Source: Hysterangium stoloniferum (lineage: Eukaryota; Basidiomycota; Agaricomycetes; Hysterangiales; Hysterangiaceae). Taken from it: a stretch of 64,000 nucleotides of DNA. Positions 1 through 11,000 of the stretch are shown here, piece by piece; the stretch's first letter is position 1, and every line of letters starts with the position of its first letter. Both the position numbers and the translations under genes were made by a program. Under the pieces are notes generated by a model. It saw only the letters and a list, made by a program, of their open reading frames with translations. It searched no databases and was not told the DNA's origin. The stretch spans positions 62,001-126,000 of the forward strand of contig WHVD01000150.1 in assembly GCA_015178975.1 (NCBI GenBank), written 5' to 3'.

Positions 1-469
1 AAGAGAGGTGTGGTGAAGGCCACCTGGTTGCGATCACGGCTGGTAGTTAGGTGGCGACTGCTTATCGTCCGACGTCGTAGATGACAGTCCTGAGATACTG
101 GAGTAGATTAAGACGTGTTCTCTTTGATTGCGAAAGGGTTTCTAACTTACATGGTAGATGTTTACAGACAAGTACTAAAGGAAAGAGGAGTTCCTTTTTC
201 GAGAGGCTGCCGCTATCGTCGTCGGCTTTCGAACGACAGGTCAAGGACGGTGGGGCATACACAGTGCTTATACTGTACTGCACAATAGCACTCAGGGTAA
301 GGGGTAATCCGGCAGATGAGACAGTTTTCACCAAGATCGAATGGCGACAGGGCTTATTGATATCTCGCTCAAGCGGAAGGCGAAGAAAAACTGGTAACAG
401 TTCGAATTCCAGAACGTGCCATTACACTGAGGCGTTGGATGTATTAAATATAAAGACTAGAACAATGTC
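1..469. other. No recognisable gene
   Basis: Open frames exist on both strands (for example + strand 81-473), but none has a motif I recognise, a splice pattern or a credible start context. It lies just downstream of the GST-like gene on the minus strand and may simply be its 3' flank. Confidence 0.4.
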
Positions 470-1372
470 CTAAGCTTTCTCAAGGTATGGAAGACACCTT
501 TCCATTGCAACATTCCATCTCCCGCCATCCCAAAGTTTTATTTCTTTCTCCCATTTTTCCAGGGTAAATGTGGCAATAATATCCAAGAATGAAACAAGGA
601 TGAAATCTGCGTAGGTGATTGTGTCCCCAAGGACAAACTGGGAATCTTGTCCATTTTTGTCGAGCACGAGTGCAAGGTCAGTCAAGCCTGGAATGAGGTA
701 GTAATTAAAGATTTGGGGAGCGTCATATAAAGGGAACATTTCAACCTTTTTCGACACTTTTCCATGCCTCTTTCCACTCCTCTAACCCCTCAATATGCAA
801 TTCTTCTAATTTCCTATTAAAGAGAGTCTCCCTCGTTCGTCGGAAGTATCTATTCCCAGGAATTAAAGCCCAAATGAACGGATAACGATTTAATGAACAG
901 ATCTTCACATACGCTTTACTTTCATCATGAAGAATATGATACATTTTGATGATATATCCAGGGATAATCACCCAAGTCATGGTCTTAGAGAGATGTTGTT
1001 GGAAGAGGAATTGTAATGATTTTGTGCCGCTTGGGAATACTCCGCCAGATGAGGGGTACGTTTCCTCGAGGTATTCTACGATCTTCCATGAATCAGATAT
1101 GACAGTGGGACTTCCATCTCCGGAAGGATGGTCTGGGTCAGATATAACGGGGACGGTGTAATACGGCTCCTATTTTACGCATGGTGGCTGCAATATCGGG
1201 ATATTCCACCCATACCGTTTTATATGGTATGCCCTTATAATTAAGAACGGCTCTGCATAGAGCGTCATAGAGTCAACAAAATGTACTGATTATTGACATA
1301 CTTTACACGGACGCACAGGGGGATGAAAGATTTCCCTGTCCGTCCCGGAACATCGTAGATATTGATAGTCAT
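470..1372 (-). pseudogene. Glutathione S-transferase-like gene, decayed
   Basis: The minus strand encodes a recognisable fungal GST (Ure2p-like) layout. A likely first exon starts at 1372 (MTINIYDVPG..., donor GT at 1306). A thioredoxin-fold piece follows (NYKGIPYKTVWVEYPDIAAT, then YYTVPVISDPDHPSGDGSPT) and then a helical C-terminal domain ending at 470. A clean GT-AG intron (688-745) joins EEWKEAWKSVEK to GLTDLALVLDKNGQDSQFVL. The N-terminal region does not hold together: exon 1 is shorter than usual, its splice phase does not fit the next exon, and near 1170 the frame changes where homologues have about eight more residues. I read this as a host gene broken in its glutathione-binding domain while the C-terminal half stays open. 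An unusual extra intron is the alternative, but it would remove conserved residues. Function, if any remains, is unknown. Confidence 0.7.
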
Positions 1373-1959
1373 ATTTCGTTAGAGACAACTGGTTTCATCC
1401 AAAGTAGAAGGGTTTGTTTAGGGTGTTCAGGCTGTTCATCTTCTCAACATTCGCTAGCCTACTTATACGTCTGTGCATAGCTGGTGCTACTCAAAATAAA
1501 ATCCACAAATAAAGCTACCATACCGATATTTAAAGCATAAAACAAAGTGGACATGGTGTGTCAGCTGAGTAAAAAAAGGACCATATTAATGACGGAAAAG
1601 GCGTGTGCCTGAATTAATAATGCAACAGCTGTCATTTCCCTCCACCATTGACTGCCTATATGCATTTCATGACGCAGCTTCTGTCTTTCGATAAACAACC
1701 TTGATCTAACGATCATTGACAAATGAGTGAGCTAGCTCTCCAGACGGTACTACTTATTTTGAATTTAAAAGCCAGCTTATTTGTCAGATGGAGGGCTACA
1801 TTCTTCAGTGCCGAAGCTCAGATTCTTGATCTCGGAGTATCTTATGGAAAATATAAAGTTTTGAAACCCATAGGAAATTTTATACATTCTAAATCATTTT
1901 CCGCATACTTCGGAATCGAACCAGATAAAGTTTCGGGGCATTCTCAATACCCGAATATG
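1373..1959. other. Intergenic, nothing recognised
   Basis: This is the 5' flank of the GST-like gene. It is AT-rich with short random open frames only. No repeat partner was found elsewhere in the window until about 1960. Confidence 0.4.
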
Positions 1960-2230
1960 TCCCAAATATGTAATATTTTTAGTCCACAGCTGGCAAAGGA
2001 CAAAATGGGATCCTTCATGGACAAAGGGCTCCACACTACATTCCGTCATTAAGAGTGCCCCAAAAACCTTCACATCGTTAAATCCGGAAAATACCCAGAG
2101 AATTCTACAAAGTTTCCTATCCATTTCCAAACATTTGAACTTTCTCAGAAGAGCTTTATAATTTCCACAATTTTTTGAGGATATTCCGAGATTTAAGAGA
2201 AGTTGAGCCTAAGCGGTATCTTTGATTGAT
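1960..2230 (+). repeat. Repeat R1, partial copy e
   Basis: The stretch around 2025-2215 aligns by eye with 33090-33270 and, inverted, with 35396-35560. Shared landmarks are a 'ccacactacattcc' block, 'ctttataatttcc' and 'gaggatattc'. It is non-coding and diverged. The remaining 2231-2658 shows nothing recognisable. Confidence 0.6.
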
Positions 2231-2658
2231 CTTGCTTAATGAGTCATCGCAAGAAAGAACAGTTCATTGGAGCAAAGAGAAAAAGGAGAGGAAGCACATA
2301 GTGGGCTTTTTTGAGTTCCAGAAATGGGTAGCGCACATACGTTTCTCGGTTCATCATGGACGAGGCGATTCGGAGCGGCAGGATAGTCTGTAGATGAAAT
2401 GCTTACCAGACAGGTCACTCTCCGCACAGTGGGCATTAGTATCAACATACAGGGCTACTCGAAAATATTATTACAGGGGCATAGGTGTATTATAGCAGCG
2501 GAGATGTTTCCCTCAGTCAAATAAGCTGTGTCATAATTGCCTTATATTAGAAGTCAATGTTTATTGTCGATAGTATAATCAATTCACGCCTCAAGCCTCC
2601 CTATGCCCATAAAAGTGTTAAAAAAATAGTGTTGACTGCTTAGAGGACAGGGGGAGAA

Positions 2659-3697
2659 TGCCGACTCGGCAATGCGTTGCTGAGTAGTATATTAACGAGA
2701 AGTTTTCATCGCCTTAGTTCCTCACCTAATGGTCCCAACTAAGGTGTAAGTAGTGATACTATAATTATCACGATATACATACCTATACTAATCTACACGT
2801 AGTTATATATTATAGGTACAGTCGATTAGGTCATAATGCATAACGCTCGTCCCCACCCTCAGCCAATGCATTATAAGATTTATGCAACACCAGAAGTGTC
2901 ACACACATGTGACAATATGTGACATATATGTTGTTTATGGCATTGTCTAGGGCCAGTCTTCAATGTAAATGACATTTTATTAGAATATTATTTTTTGCAA
3001 AAAGACAATTTCAACAGTGATTTAGTTTTGAGAAGGCAATAGGTTGTCTACTATATTTTTCTCTAGATTGGAAACTATTGATAATAAATGTATATTCCAT
3101 TATCTATGTAGTATGAGCTCTATTTGCCTGCTGTGTGTGGATTGCTGGTTTTGCAAATGTCTTTGGCATATCTTTACTGCCAACCTGCTTCTGTTTGTTT
3201 TTGACATAAGGTGCTGGCTTTTCTCAAAGTTTTCATGTAGTCTTGGGCTCAGTTTTAGGCATTAGGAATTAAAGACACAGTTGGAGAATGATAAAGGGTG
3301 TATGAAATATCCAATGCCCTGACATGCCTTAGCGCAATGCCATTACATACTGGCATTTGTATGAATAATACAGCCTATTTAATTCAAACCTAAGCAGCCG
3401 GTGAAAGCTGTGCCTCAATCTGTCCTATCACAGTAATTCCAGTTCCGAAACCTTAATTTCTCTCCCTGTAGTAATGCATATTGCCCTCCTCGGCCTATGC
3501 ATTATGCGTTATGCGTTATGCATTCATTTTCTCTGCGTACCAACATTGTTCCCAATACAACCCAATGCATTATTAGATTTATGCATTATAACCTTATGCA
3601 TTATGACCTAATCGACTGTAGTTAACCTCGTTGCTCACCTAACAGTCCCAACTAAGGCTTATATATTATAGACTTTTACCCTGTTTATTTCTACAGA
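2659..3697 (+). repeat. Probable left LTR of copia-B, split by a MITE
   Basis: The right edge is clear: 'tttatttctaca' abuts the tRNA-Met-like primer site at 3698, and the same ending recurs at 15460-15486. The left edge is inferred from a purine run (aggacaggggga) just before 2659. Removing the 800-bp MITE leaves about 240 bp. There is a diverged internal duplication (about 2715-2750 and 3625-3660, 'ctcacctaa..gtcccaactaagg'). Confidence 0.5.
2819..3618. mobile_element. Tc1/mariner-class MITE with TA duplication
   Basis: The ends are inverted repeats of about 25 bp beginning CAGTCGATTAGGTCATAATG, flanked on both sides by TA (2817-2818 and 3619-3620). That is the target duplication of the Tc1/mariner superfamily. 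The 800-bp interior has no transposase-like frame, so it is non-autonomous. Subterminal runs of the words ATGCATTATG and ATGCGTTATG occur near both ends. It lies inside the copia-B LTR. Confidence 0.8.
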
Positions 3698-5020
3698 TTA
3701 TGGGCCCTGCTGGTCAAACTGATGCTATGTTACTTCCCATGAGTCAAACCCTGCCCCTACCAAAGCTAGATGCCAATGGGTTGAACTGGGTCCTGTATAA
3801 GGTGTGAATTATATCAGCATTGACTTATTGGAAGCTTATCCATTATATCAATGGCTGGGTGCAGAAGCCTAACTCACCTAGTGCCAATGCAACAACTGAC
3901 ATCAAAGAGAAGTTTGAAGATGTCCTTGAAACATAGGAGATTGGGAATGAATATGCTTGCTCAATATTGTTGAGCACATTACCTGAAACATACCAGATTG
4001 ACATGATTGGCCTAGAAATGGCAGCAGAAACCTGGAAGATGATCAGCTCAAAGTTTGATGATCAATCTGAAATGGTCCAGGTAGGCATACTTCAGCAAAT
4101 CAATCAAACTTGATGTTCTGAGGATGCCAATCCCTGTGAAACCATCCAGACACTACAAACCCTGTGAGCAAAATACACATCAGTGGGTGGACACCTAGAA
4201 CCCTCCCAATATACCACAATGATTCTCAGTGCTATGCCAGACAAATATCGACCACTGCAACATGCACTTATTGCCACTACCCACATTAACAAACACTCAC
4301 TAAGTCCAAATGACCTCATATCACATGTCACTGAAGCCACTAAACATGACTTTGACCAGATACAGGTGAAGAAAGATGATACCACACTAGCAGCCAGGTT
4401 GGCCAGCAACTGTGGGAATAACAGCACTGATAATAGAACCAACCCACAGAGAAAAGGAAAATGCAACAATTGTGGTAAAGAGGGCCATTGGCAGGAAGAC
4501 TGCTGGAGCAAGGGCAGTGGCAAAGAGGGTCAATGACCAAAACAGTATGGTGGACACCATGGGAAAAGGAATGAGAATGAGAATGCAAAAGCAGTGAATG
4601 ACATGTTGAATACAGATGAGCATGCCTTTTTTGTGGCCACCAATTTTGCACTTGTTGCATCCAACATCAAAGAGTCAGGACATATACATATACCTGACTC
4701 TGGTGCAAGCAGTCATTTTGATCCAACTTGTGAGAACTTCACAAATTTCCACACCATTTCACTGCACGCAATAAAGGCAGCTGACAGATGTACTTTTCAT
4801 GCTACAGGTCAAGGTGACATCACATTTGTTATACACAATGGTCAAAACAATCACAAGGTAACACTGAAGGATATGCTATATGCACCAACCATGCCCACCC
4901 CCTGATATCCATCAGCTGAATTGCAAAATCTGGTTATAAACTAACATTTGGCAAGGATGGTGTTCAACTAGCCTATCCAAATGGATGTGAAGTTTCAAAG
5001 TCCCAGAGAAAAATGGACTA

Positions 5021-5257
5021 CAGGGACTCACAAAACCTTTTCAATGTTTGGCATTTGCATATTGGCAGGCTGCTACCAAGGGAGGAAAAATAGTGAAAAA
5101 TCTCAAAAAAAAAACACAGTATGTAGCTAAACATGTGTAGAAACATGGCCTAGAATGTTATTACATAATATCCCTTTTTAGACATGTTAAAAATAGTTTA
5201 GTCAGCCTGCTCATTGAAAAGGTTTTGTTGCTGATGATTATGATGCAATATATGCTA
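5021..5257 (+). repeat. Left long TIR of the Tc1-type element
   Basis: It is the reverse complement of 12506-12743 with scattered differences. The shared inner end reads 'gatgcaatatatgctacat' before the arms diverge. Its length is unusual, since many Tc1 elements have TIRs under 100 bp. Confidence 0.88.
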
Positions 5258-6182
5258 CATTTTAATACTTGGTATACCCTCCCTTGGCCTTTATTACTGC
5301 CTCAATCCTTCTTGGCATGCTTTCAATTAACTTCTGACACTCAGAAGCTGGTATATCTTCCCACTCCTTCTCTATCCTCTCCCACAACTCCAGAATCCCA
5401 CTTGGTGCAGTGGCATACTCTCCTAGCTTTCTCTTCAAGTAATCCCATAGATGCTCAATTGGATTGAGGTCTGGGGACTGGGCAGGCCATTGGAGGACAG
5501 TCATTTCATGCTTTTCAAACCATTCCTTTACTTTTTTTCAGGTGTGCTTTGGATCATTGTCCTGCTGAAAGATGATTTTAGCAGGGTCCAACTGGTAATA
5601 CCTGATGCTGTTTTGGAGGTCTTCATCCAAGATGCTCCTGTAAAGCCCCCCATCCATTCTACCCTCAATCCTAGTGGCATATCCCACACCTTCCCACATG
5701 AAGTACCCCCAAACCATGACAGACCCTCCACCAAACTTCACTGTTCCTTGAACAAGCCTCTCATTCAGGCCTTCCCCAGTCTTTTTCCATGCCCACTTCC
5801 TCCCATTGAGCCAAGGTGATTTATTTTAGTCTCATCAGACCATATAACCCTCCTTCAGTCATCTTAAGTCCAATACTGGTGGGCCAAAGCAAAGTCTCCT
5901 TCATGTGTCTCTGACAAAAGTAGCTTCTTCTTCTCCACAACTGCTTTCACCCCTGCCTTCTTCAAGCTTCTCCAAACTGTCTGAGGAGATATAGGGTTGT
6001 TGGTGATGGTCTGAAAGTGTTTGGGCTATGTTAACTGCAGTTTCAGCCTTTCCAGAGGTGATCAGGTGGACTGCAGAATGGATGTTGGTAGCAGAGAGCT
6101 TCTTGGGACAACCTCCAGTTGATTTTGGGAGGGCAGGAAGGTATTTAGAGTGAAGTCTGGAGATAGTACTAATGCTAATACC

Positions 6183-7481
6183 TGTTCTGACCGTGTCGCA
6201 ACCTGACGGTCCCCGATGATACTATTGTCTGCCTGCATTTCAAGTTACTGTTACGACCCGTTCCCGGATGTTTCAATATCCGACTTCCGATCTCCCACTT
6301 TCGATATCTGATATCCGACTACGGAACATCATAGTTACCGTATCATCCGCGTTCTTCGTTTGTTCCGCATTTGGTAATTTGTCCGTTGACAAGTATTCAC
6401 TTGTTTGTTGTTGTATTCCCGTCTCGGAATATTGTCTTCCTAATATGTCTTATTGTATTTCCGTTTTAAGAATACTTCCATTTCCGTCTTATTATGGTCT
6501 CAGTTTGTAGTACAATAACGAGTAGACTTATATTAGTTTCCGCGAATTTGTACTTTACTTCAGATCTGATATCGACTTAGTTTCTTATTCCTCCTCCCGT
6601 CTTTCTGTACGCTCGATATTCGGAACTCTTCGGAACTCTGAATATCCATATCTTCCGTCGTTAAGTTCACTTCCGAAATTAAGGACATTGAGCGTTTGCG
6701 TAGAGGCGCAGCACATAAGCTGAAGCCGACGTCCTGACCCTATCCACGAGTTTCCGACTTCCCGGTGACTTCCCGATAGTTCCGGAATAAGTTCCCGACA
6801 CGGCACTTAACAGTTACTGGCCAAGTCATCGTATCGGCAACTGTCAGTAAATCAACACTGACATATACCTTCATGGTGATCAAACCCCATTTACACCCCT
6901 GTCAAGATATACTTGTACCATCTGGTTATGCTTTGATACATCCCCTTTTATTATGATGATCCATTCTACTTTATGTTTCACATATGCCCATATATACTTG
7001 TAGCTCTTGAACTATTCCATTTTCTCGTAATCCCACTCTCAGCTAATCATGGCTTCTGATCTTATTGTAACCTTCTGGTTTCTAGTCAAGTTTATTTGTC
7101 AATAGTATTTCCACTCTTCCCTTAGTTAGTAGTTTCTAGATGCCAATAACCCATATATAAACCCGCTGTAATGTAGTTACTAGGCAATCAGAATATTGAC
7201 TTGAGAACACCTGTATATATCTCTCATAGCCTTGCTCTAAATATCCCGCTCTCCACCTGTGCTTGCGCTTGCTCACTCTTGGTCTCTGACCCTTCGACCC
7301 CCAACTATCCTTCAGCTTCTGATCGGTGACTTACCAAGAGGATTATTTGACAGGATTAGTTACCTGAAATTTAAGGATATCCAACAGTAACTTGCAAGGG
7401 TGCAGCATATAAGCTGAAGCCAAGTCCTTCTGTTTGGTCACCGTCAGTCTACCGACATCAGTCAGTTTTCTGTTCTTAACA
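6183..7481 (+). mobile_element. Solo LTR, family F2, with nested solo LTR
   Basis: It runs from TGTTCTGACC to TTCTTAACA with a perfect 5-bp duplication ATACC (6178-6182 and 7482-7486). Related copies lie at 29727-30650 and 34370-35103. It splits the Tc1 transposase and contains another solo LTR at 6249-6812. Only the LTR remains, the usual product of LTR-LTR recombination. Confidence 0.88.
6249..6812 (+). mobile_element. Solo LTR, family F2', nested in the F2 LTR
   Basis: It runs from TGTTACGACCCG to CACTTAACA (564 bp) and is flanked by the perfect duplication GTTAC (6244-6248 and 6813-6817). Relatives are at 30690-31085 (diverged, partial) and 63886-64000 (start only). It is the innermost layer on this side of the nest. 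Confidence 0.88.
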
Positions 7482-7607
7482 ATACCAGTGATTGAGGCAA
7501 TGGATGGAGTGGAATGGCCAGCTTCAAGCTGGGAGATAATATATTGTTGTTGATCAGGAGTGATGGAGTGCATGATGGATTGCTGGTAATGTAGAGAGGT
7601 AGAAATA

Positions 7608-7878
7608 TGTTAAATTTGATGATGAAACACACCTTTTTATAGGGGGAGTCCACCAATTATTGCAACTTTTCATATGAAGATGCTAATTGTGGACCATGCT
7701 TTTGGAGGTTAATGTGTGTCAGAACCACTATACACCTCCCAGAGCATCCAACCTATATTGTCAGGAGGTGCTACACTAACTGACACAAGATATTGAGACA
7801 CAAATACTTTTATTACAAGCTTATTAAACCCTTGTATATTGTGTATTGCAATAGAGTCAACTCATACTATTTTTAATA
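7608..7878 (+). repeat. 5' LTR of copia-A
   Basis: It begins TGTTAAATTTG and ends TTTTTAATA (TG...TA termini rather than the usual TG...CA). A likely TATA-like TTTTTATAGGGGG occurs near position 30 of the LTR. Confidence 0.93.
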
Positions 7879-7892
7879 GGTTATGGGCCCCG
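7879..7892 (+). other. Primer-binding site of copia-A
   Basis: GGTTATGGGCCC directly follows the 5' LTR. It is complementary to the anticodon arm region of initiator tRNA-Met, not to its 3' end. Drosophila copia is known to prime from a cleaved half-tRNA at this region. copia-B has the same core at 3699-3709. Confidence 0.7.
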
Positions 7893-8042
7893 GCTTCTAA
7901 TTGTAATACACATTACTATAAGTACTTGAATTTGGAGGCATAACAAACCAACTTTTGTGTTTGGTTGAGCCTGTCACTTTTGCTTGCATAAGCAAGAAAC
8001 CTTAATTTTCGGATTTTCGAAAATTTCCCTACTGTGTCAAGC

Positions 8043-11000
8043 ATGACATCCTCAGAATCATTACCAAAATTCAAACCATTAAACAACCAAAATTATCCAG
8101 AATGGTCTGGAGAAATGAAGGCATGGTTGATGAAGTTGGGTTATTGGAAGCTTGTTTGTGGAAAAGAAATCAAGCCAGTAAATGGCAGTGATAACATTGA
8201 GAAGTGGGAAACAAAGGCAGAGAAAGCAGCTGCAGAGATATATCTTATGGTGGAAAATGATCAGAGGGTGCATTTCCGTGGATTTGAAGAAGATCCAATC
8301 AAAATGTGGGACTTGTTGGAAAGGACACACTTACAACAAAAACCAGGAGCCCGCTTCAATGCCTATGATGACCTATTCTCAATCCAAAAGGATGAAAAGG
8401 AGTCTTTGATGGATTTGGGTGTCAGAATTGATAAAGCAATGGGGACTATTCAAAACCTGCGCCCAAAGGACTTCACAATTGAAAAGTTGGATGAAGAATT
8501 ACAATGCATGGCACTCATCCGGGCTCTTCCTGAGGAATATGCACACCTCTCCTCATCATTATTACTCATGGAGAAGCTGGACAAGAATACCATTCTCCAG
8601 GCATTTAGAAGCGAGGAACTAAATCGCAATCGCCGTGGAGAAATGGTTAATAGGGCCAAAGCACCCATCAAGCATCGAAAAAAGATGGTTTGCTATAATT
8701 GTGACAAGGAAGGGCACCTCAGCTATGACTGTCCAAAGCCAAGGAATAAAGAAAAGATACAGCAATACTGGCAGTCACGCAACAGTGCTAACAAGATGGA
8801 AGAGGCAAAAATAGAGGAAGTAGAGGAACAGACAGGAAAAGCAAGTGTCTTTTCACAACATGATGCATGTGCAACCTCAGCTAATATCTATGATTGGAAT
8901 ACAGACACAGGGGCCACATCGCATATGACACCCCATTACAACTGGTTCCACACCTATACCCCATACAGAACCCCAATAAAACTTGCAGACAATAGAATTG
9001 TATATTCTGAAGGTGTTGGGAGTGTTATTTTTCAACCAATCATTGATGGAAGAGTTAGCCGGGAGGTTGAATTCACAAAAGTATTACATGTTCCAGCTTT
9101 ACATAATAATCTTCTTGCTGTCCTATATCTCACACGTTATAAAGAATTTGATGTACACATTTCATCCAAAACCATAAGATTTAATCGCCATGGGAATCTT
9201 TTATTCACTGCATCAATCACTGATCGAAATGTGGGCTACTTGGATGGCAAGACTATTATAAATAGAATGGAGAATGTGCACATGTCCTCTACTTTACCTC
9301 TAGATCTGTCTCTGTGGCATAGAAGATTGGGACATCACCACTATGAGGGGATAAAGAATCTAATGAGAAGAAACATGGTCAAAGGATTGGTACTTAATTC
9401 AAAGGCTAAACCAGATCCAATTTGTGAACCATGTCTTGCAGGAAAGATGCATGCCAACCCATTTCCCCCCTCAGAACATCACTGCAATGAACCTTTGGAG
9501 TTGGTACATACAGATGTACATTATATTGGCACAAGATCCCGATCTGGATGTTACTATTGGGTTACATTCATTGATGAGGCTTCAAGATTCTATTACGTCA
9601 TCCCAATCAAGTCCAAAAGTGGTGTTTTCTGGGCATTCAAACGGTACAAAGCATTTGCAGAAAACCTCCTTGGACGGAAAATAAAGAAACTTAGGGATGA
9701 CAAGGGTGGAGAATACATGTCAAGGGCATTCATTGAATTCACCGATAAACATGGTATCTTGCGTCAGCATACAGTCCGTAATAGACCTCAACAAAACGGA
9801 ATGGCAGAGCGTGCAAACCGGACATTAGCAGAAGGGATTACAACCATGCTAACAGAGTCTGAACTACCCAAGAACTTCTGGGAGTACTGCCTGGCTGCAT
9901 TTGTACACATCTGGAACCACTGCCCATCATCTGCCTTAAAGGACAAAACTCCATATGAAATTTGGCACAAAAGGAAACCAAATATCAGTCACATCAGAGT
10001 TTGGGGATGCATTGCATATGTCCACATTCAAAAGGATAAACGATCAAGCCTGGGATCTCACATGGAGAAATGCATCTTCATTGGGTATCCTGAAGGGTAT
10101 AAGGGATGGTTATTCTACAACCCATTGACAAGAAGGATAGTGATCAGTGAACGAGCTGAATTCGATGAACGATACACATGGAAACACCAACCACCACAAG
10201 TTCCAGATACTGGTGGGAAGGATGAATCAAGTATGAGGGATTATATCCCAGGGGGTCCAGTTGTTGAAGAAGATGATAATCCACCAAATGAATTACCAAC
10301 TGCCCCTGTGGAGGATCATGAAATCCCTGTACCCGAATCCGAAGACAATGTTATCACACCATCCCCCCAGATCACAGATAATGAGGAGGAGGAAGAGGAG
10401 GAGGAAGATAACAGACCAATTGCTATTCGAAAACCTTTGCGCAACAAAAAACCTCCTAATGAATGGTGGAAAACCTGGGAACCCAATCCTACCACTTCTG
10501 ACAGTACCGATGAAGTGGAATTGGAGGAGGCACATGTGTCAATTATTTCTGAACCAAGGACATTTACAGAGGCAATGAATGGTCCACAGGCAAGACAATG
10601 GAGAGAGGCAGCCTTGGAGGAAATGAACATACACATGAGCAATGGAACTTGGACCATAATGAAACTACCACCAGGAAAAAAGGCTATAGGATCAAAATGG
10701 GTTTTCAAAGTGAAACGCAAGGCAGATGGATCAATAGAACGGTTTAAGGCACGATTGGTTGCTAAAGGATACAACCAGAGACCAGGATTTGACTATACAG
10801 AGATTTTTGCCCCAACAATGCGCCATGCTACTATTCGTCTAGTATTAGCACTGGCTGCAGCAGAAGGCCTTCACCTCCGATCAGTTGACATATCACATGC
10901 ATTCATCAACAGTGATATTGATGCAGAAATATACATGGTCCAGCCAGAAGGATTTCACCAAGGAGGATCAGATGTAGCATGTAGACTAGACAAGTCGCTC

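Larger units (their letters stand above)
5262..7573 (-). pseudogene. Tc1-like transposase, interrupted
   Basis: Read from 7573 downwards, the N-terminal HTH begins MHSITPDQQQYIISQLEAGH and is cut at 7487 by a solo LTR. The frame resumes below 6183 (SISTISRLHSKYLPALPKST). The DDE catalytic region follows: WSDETK near 5855, QQDNDPKHT near 5545 and SPDLNPIEHLW near 5465. The protein ends around 5262 (KAKGGYTKY). Frame changes occur between roughly 5800 and 6060 (for example after HHQQPYIS), and stop codons lie there too, so besides the LTR insertion the gene is decayed. The family (Tc1/mariner, DDE_3-type) is clear from the catalytic spacing. It would have encoded the cut-and-paste enzyme acting on the long TIRs. 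Confidence 0.85.

Noticed and set aside
81-473. 130-codon open frame on the + strand
   Set aside because: No motif, poor start context and an equally long overlapping frame on the other strand; not distinguishable from chance.
4104-4660. Overlapping minus-strand frames in the copia-B gag region
   Set aside because: They are antisense to the zinc-knuckle coding region; Cys/Leu-rich shadows without a family.
10316-10774. 152-codon antisense frame inside the copia-A polyprotein
   Set aside because: It is the shadow of the acidic GAG/GAA codon run, giving a Ser-rich antisense; the sense frame is clearly the real one.
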